Source of the DNA: Clostridium sp. 27_14
GTDB lineage: Bacteria > Bacillota > Clostridia > TANB77 > CAG-508
DNA: 8,979 nt
Direction of reading: 5' to 3'
Assembly: GCA_001916035.1 (NCBI GenBank)
Contig: MNRQ01000036.1
Location: 20,906 to 29,884 of the forward strand
The notes below the pieces were generated by a model. That model had not been told where the DNA came from and ran no database searches. It saw only the letters and a program-made list of their open reading frames with translations. A program made the translations under genes and the position numbers. Below are positions 6,344-8,979 of the stretch, in pieces. How positions within the stretch are numbered: position 1 is the stretch's first letter; every line of letters starts with the position of its first letter.

Positions 6344-7189
6344 ATGAAAATATTAATAACAGGAGCAAATGGAATGCTTGCAAAATCAGTAAAGGCAAGA
6401 CTAAAAAAAGAAAATGAACTAATATGTACAGATGTATCAGACTTAGACATAACAAATGCAGAAGCAGTAATGAACTTTGTAAAAGAAAACAAACCAGAAT
6501 ACATAATAAACTGTGCAGCATTTACAGCAGTAGACAAAGCAGAAGAAGTATATGATTTAGCAGAAAAAATAAACGCAGATGGACCAGGAAATTTAGCAAA
6601 AGCAGCAAAAGAAGTTGATGCAACACTTATTCACATTAGTACAGACTATGTATTTAATGGAGATTTAGATGTATCAAAATCTTATGTAGAAACAGACGAA
6701 GTAGGACCAGTTACAGTATATGGAAAAACAAAATTACACGGAGAAGAACAAGTAAAATCAAACACAGACCAATATTATATTTTTAGAACTGCATGGTTAT
6801 ATGGAGATGGAAACAATTTTGTAAGAACAATGTTAAAATTAGGAACAGAAAAAGACGAAATATCAGTTGTAGCAGACCAGCATGGAAGTCCAACTTATGC
6901 AGAAGATTTAGCAAATATTATAGCACAAGCAATAGAAAAGAAAATACCTTATGGATTATATCATTCAACAAACCAGGGATTTACAACATGGTATGAATTC
7001 ACTAAAAAAATATTTGAATTAGCTGATATAAAATGCAATGTAAAACCAGTAACATCAGAAGAATTTATAAGACCAGCTAAAAGACCAAAAAATTCACAAC
7101 TAAATAAACAAAAACTATTAGACCAAGAAGTAATAATACCAAATTGGGAAGATGGACTAAAACGTTATTTAGAAGTAGAATTACATTAA
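6344..7189 (+). CDS. rfbD: dTDP-4-dehydrorhamnose reductase (RfbD/RmlD)
   Basis: This 281-residue cytosolic enzyme catalyses the last step of dTDP-L-rhamnose synthesis, reducing dTDP-4-dehydro-L-rhamnose with NAD(P)H. It is an extended-type SDR protein. ITGANGML (5-12) is the dinucleotide-binding Gly motif, although the usual last Gly is Ala13. NCAAFTAVDKAE (56-67) and HISTDYVFNG (97-106) match the family, with the catalytic Thr at about 100. The Y-x-x-x-K pair is Tyr126 and Lys130 in VYGKTK. RTAWLYG (148-154), DQHGSPTYAEDLA (178-190) and a C-terminal RPAKRPKNSQL (243-253) complete the RmlD pattern. Length is normal. It leads the rfb block here, after a 215-base gap with a candidate promoter, so it is probably the first gene of its transcript. 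A 206-base gap with a hairpin separates it from rfbA, which is unusual for genes of one pathway. Confidence 0.95.
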   Translation: MKILITGANGMLAKSVKARLKKENELICTDVSDLDITNAEAVMNFVKENKPEYIINCAAFTAVDKAEEVYDLAEKINADGPGNLAKAAKEVDATLIHISTDYVFNGDLDVSKSYVETDEVGPVTVYGKTKLHGEEQVKSNTDQYYIFRTAWLYGDGNNFVRTMLKLGTEKDEISVVADQHGSPTYAEDLANIIAQAIEKKIPYGLYHSTNQGFTTWYEFTKKIFELADIKCNVKPVTSEEFIRPAKRPKNSQLNKQKLLDQEVIIPNWEDGLKRYLEVELH

Positions 7190-7252
7190 TTTAAGTTAAT
7201 AACTGTTATTAAGCACATTGTAATCCTTATAAAAGTTTAATAAGAGCTATTA

Positions 7253-7309
7253 TATAAAAGGGTAGATATGGAGAAAACCTACAACTCCATACACCTACCC
7301 TTTACTATA
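7253..7309 (+). terminator. Strong hairpin between rfbD and rfbA; possible terminator or attenuator
   Basis: TATA (7253-7256) pairs with TATA (7306-7309) across a 2-base bulge. AAAGGGTAG (7257-7265) pairs with CTACCCTTT (7295-7303). After a 1-by-3 internal loop, TATGGAG (7267-7273) pairs with CTCCATA (7285-7291) around an 11-base loop. That is 20 pairs, with more G and C than the surroundings. An A-tract before GGG and a T-tract after CCC resemble a rho-independent terminator, but the T-tract is only three bases before ACTATA, so termination would be weak. The opposite strand has four Ts. Partial termination here would lower rfbA and rfbC relative to rfbD; mRNA processing is the alternative. 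Confidence 0.5.
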
Positions 7310-7395
7310 AAAAATAGACATTATAAAATAACAAAAAACTCTAACATCGTGTATTATATACTTAAAAGAATATAATAGAGAAAGGAATAAAATAA

Positions 7396-8268
7396 ATGAA
7401 AAACAGAAAAGGAATAATATTAGCAGGAGGAAGTGGAACAAGACTATATCCACTAACACATGCAATATCAAAGCAAATAATGCCAGTATATGACAAACCA
7501 ATGATATATTATCCATTATCAGTATTAATGGAAGCAGGAATTAGAGAAGTATTAATAATAACAACTCCAAGAGATAACGAAACATTTAAAACATTATTAG
7601 GAGATGGTTCACAATGGGGAATGAAATTTGAATATAAAATTCAAGAAAAACCAAATGGACTAGCAGAAGCATTTATTATTGGTGCAGACTTTATAGGAAA
7701 CGACAATGTAGCAATGATATTAGGAGACAATATGTTTTATGGTTCACACTTATCAGAAATGCTAAAAAAAGCAAATGAAAGAGAAAATGAATCAACTATA
7801 TTTGGATATAAAGTAAAAGATCCAAGAGCTTATGGCGTAGTAGAAATAGACGAAAAAGGGAAAGCAATTTCAATAGAAGAAAAACCAGAAAACCCAAAAT
7901 CAGAATATGCAGTACCAGGACTATACTTCTATACAAATGATGTAATAGAAATAGCAAAGAATGTAAAACCATCAGCAAGAGGAGAATTAGAAATAACAAC
8001 AGTAAATGAAGAATACATGAAAATGGACAAGTTATATGTTGAAACATTTGGAAGAGGAATGACATGGTTTGATACAGGAACACATGATGCACTACTAGAA
8101 ACAGCAAGTTTTGTACAAACAATAGAAAAAAGACAAGGTTTACAGGTATGCTGTCCAGAAGAAATAGCTTATCAAAATAAATGGATAACAGCAGAACAAT
8201 TATCAGAACTAGCTGATAAATATATGAAAACAGACTATGGAAAATATTTAAAAGCATTAATAAAATAG
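7396..8268 (+). CDS. rfbA: Glucose-1-phosphate thymidylyltransferase (RfbA/RmlA)
   Basis: This 290-residue cytosolic enzyme makes dTDP-glucose from glucose-1-phosphate and dTTP, the committed first step of dTDP-L-rhamnose synthesis. The N-terminal KGIILAGGSGTRLYPLT (5-21) is the nucleotide-binding signature, with Arg16 in the G-x-G-T-R-L loop. PVYDKPMIYYPLS (30-42), QEKPNGLAEA (83-92) and ILGDN (108-112, metal ligand Asp111) follow. EEKP (161-164), ARGELEIT (194-201) and TWFDTGTH (223-230, second metal ligand Asp226) complete the active site. Length is typical of the short RmlA form. ATG 7396 has AAAGGA 9 bases upstream. It lies 206 bases after rfbD and 63 before rfbC. RmlA enzymes are commonly inhibited by dTDP-rhamnose; the sequence alone does not show this. 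No upstream promoter stands out: TATAAT at 7371-7376 is too near the SD and lacks a -35. Confidence 0.97.
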   Translation: MKNRKGIILAGGSGTRLYPLTHAISKQIMPVYDKPMIYYPLSVLMEAGIREVLIITTPRDNETFKTLLGDGSQWGMKFEYKIQEKPNGLAEAFIIGADFIGNDNVAMILGDNMFYGSHLSEMLKKANERENESTIFGYKVKDPRAYGVVEIDEKGKAISIEEKPENPKSEYAVPGLYFYTNDVIEIAKNVKPSARGELEITTVNEEYMKMDKLYVETFGRGMTWFDTGTHDALLETASFVQTIEKRQGLQVCCPEEIAYQNKWITAEQLSELADKYMKTDYGKYLKALIK

Positions 8269-8331
8269 TATAAAAAGAAAAATACTAAAAATCTTTACTT
8301 AAAAATAAAATAAGAAAGGAATGCAAATCAA

Positions 8332-8913
8332 ATGGGAAAATTTAAAAAAATTGAAACAAGTATAGAAGGAGTATATGTAATCGAACCAACTGTTTTTGGA
8401 GATAATAGAGGATACTTTATGGAAACATATAGTGAAGAAGAATTTGCAGAAATAGGATTACACTATCACTTTGTACAAGACAACCAATCAAAATCAAGAA
8501 AAGGAGTTTTAAGAGGATTACATTTCCAAAAAGAAAACACACAAAGTAAATTAGTAAGATGTATCAAAGGAGAAGTATTTGATGTAGCAGTTGACTTAAG
8601 ACCAGGAAGCAAAACTTATGGAAAATGGGAAGGTGTAGTTTTAACAGAAGAAAATAAAAAAATGTTTATGATACCAAAAGGATTTGCACATGGATTTTTG
8701 GTATTATCAGATGAAGCAGAATTCACATATAAATGTGATGATGTATATAATCCATCAGCAGAAGGCGGATTAGCTTGGAATGACAAAGATGTAGCAATAG
8801 ACTGGCCTTTAGGAAACATGGCAGTAGAAGATTTATTAACATCAGACAAAGACGGGAAATGGCCATCATTAAAAGAATTAAAAGAAACAGACTTGTTTAA
8901 AAATTTAAAATAA
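8332..8913 (+). CDS. rfbC: dTDP-4-dehydrorhamnose 3,5-epimerase (RfbC/RmlC)
   Basis: This 193-residue cupin enzyme epimerises C3 and C5 of dTDP-4-dehydro-6-deoxy-D-glucose, giving the substrate of RfbD. EPTVFGDNRGYFMETY (18-33) and FVQDNQSKSRKGVLRGLHFQ (47-66) are the family core; His64 is the catalytic base. KLVRCIKGEVFDVAVDLR (73-90) and IPKGFAHGFLVLSD (114-127) form the cupin barrel. Tyr133 in FTYKCDD is the likely catalytic acid. The LTSDKD segment (169-174) carries the Asp that partners the His in this family. Length is close to the usual 180-190. ATG 8332 lies 11 bases after AAAGGA (8315-8320). It sits 63 bases after rfbA with no hairpin between, so the two are probably co-transcribed. 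The pathway also needs RfbB (dTDP-glucose 4,6-dehydratase), which is absent here. Confidence 0.97.
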   Translation: MGKFKKIETSIEGVYVIEPTVFGDNRGYFMETYSEEEFAEIGLHYHFVQDNQSKSRKGVLRGLHFQKENTQSKLVRCIKGEVFDVAVDLRPGSKTYGKWEGVVLTEENKKMFMIPKGFAHGFLVLSDEAEFTYKCDDVYNPSAEGGLAWNDKDVAIDWPLGNMAVEDLLTSDKDGKWPSLKELKETDLFKNLK

Positions 8914-8958
8914 AGAACAGACAAATAATAATATAAAACATGAAAAAATAGGATTATA

Positions 8959-8979
8959 GAACAAAAGCGGACATTAATA
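8959..8979 (+). repeat. Intergenic motif, copy 2 of 2
   Basis: GAACAAAAG followed by CGGACATTAATA matches 6161-6181 at 19 of 21 bases and runs to the window edge, so the true repeat may be longer. It lies 45 bases after the rfbC stop, and no AAAGGA-type SD accompanies it. It may belong to the leader of the next gene. Confidence 0.6.

Noticed and set aside
6793..6996. 67-codon + strand frame inside rfbD
   Set aside because: It overlaps rfbD, which carries all RmlD motifs in its own frame, and it has no SD or recognisable domain.
7196..7212. TTAATAA/TTATTAA stem with a CTG loop after rfbD
   Set aside because: All seven pairs are A-T with a triloop and no T-tract; such stems are expected by chance in this composition.
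7371..7376. TATAAT as a -10 box for rfbA
   Set aside because: No -35 lies at 16-18 bases, and transcription would start inside the Shine-Dalgarno site.
8321..8365. 14-codon frame from ATG 8321 overlapping the rfbC start
   Set aside because: The ATG directly abuts the SD with no spacer, so it is unlikely to be translated as a leader peptide.

Overview
The window is very AT-rich, uses ATA heavily for Ile and AGA for Arg, reads TGG as Trp, and stops with TAA or TAG. Every complete gene has an AAAGGA-type Shine-Dalgarno (SD) sequence about 9-11 bases before its start. All genes lie on the + strand. This fits a low-GC Firmicute (Bacillota), most likely a Clostridia-type organism. Nothing in the sequence fixes genus or species.

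Bases 1-4123 hold three export- or surface-type genes in one tight run. They are the 3' end of an M14 zinc carboxypeptidase gene (1-727), an unrecognised membrane-anchored protein with an acidic, low-complexity linker (756-1568), and a large secreted GH25 muramidase (1607-4123). The muramidase carries four tandem ricin-type beta-trefoil lectin domains ahead of its catalytic domain. Gaps of 28 and 38 bases, each with its own SD, suggest one transcript. An M14 peptidase together with a GH25 muramidase points to peptidoglycan or surface glycopolymer turnover.

Bases 4146-6128 hold two paralogous GtrB/DPM1-like polyprenyl-phosphate glycosyltransferases, each a GT2 domain followed by two membrane helices. 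The first starts 22 bases after the muramidase stop. A long AU-rich hairpin (5092-5140) lies between the two.

Bases 6129-6343 are a 215-base non-coding stretch with a hairpin, a short motif that recurs at the very end of the window, a 12-bp palindrome and a plausible sigma-A promoter. It leads into a dTDP-L-rhamnose block: rfbD (6344-7189), rfbA (7396-8268) and rfbC (8332-8913). rfbD and rfbA are separated by 206 bases that carry a strong hairpin (7253-7309). The fourth pathway gene, rfbB, is not in the window and may lie just downstream.

Taken together, the region looks like a cell-envelope glycopolymer locus. The rfb genes make dTDP-L-rhamnose, the GtrB-like enzymes would charge a lipid carrier with single sugars for decorating an extracytoplasmic glycan, and the upstream hydrolases act on the wall. 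That link is inferred from proximity and families. I found no CRISPR array, transposase, tRNA or rRNA. The least explained items are the protein at 756-1568 and the intergenic elements around the rfb genes.
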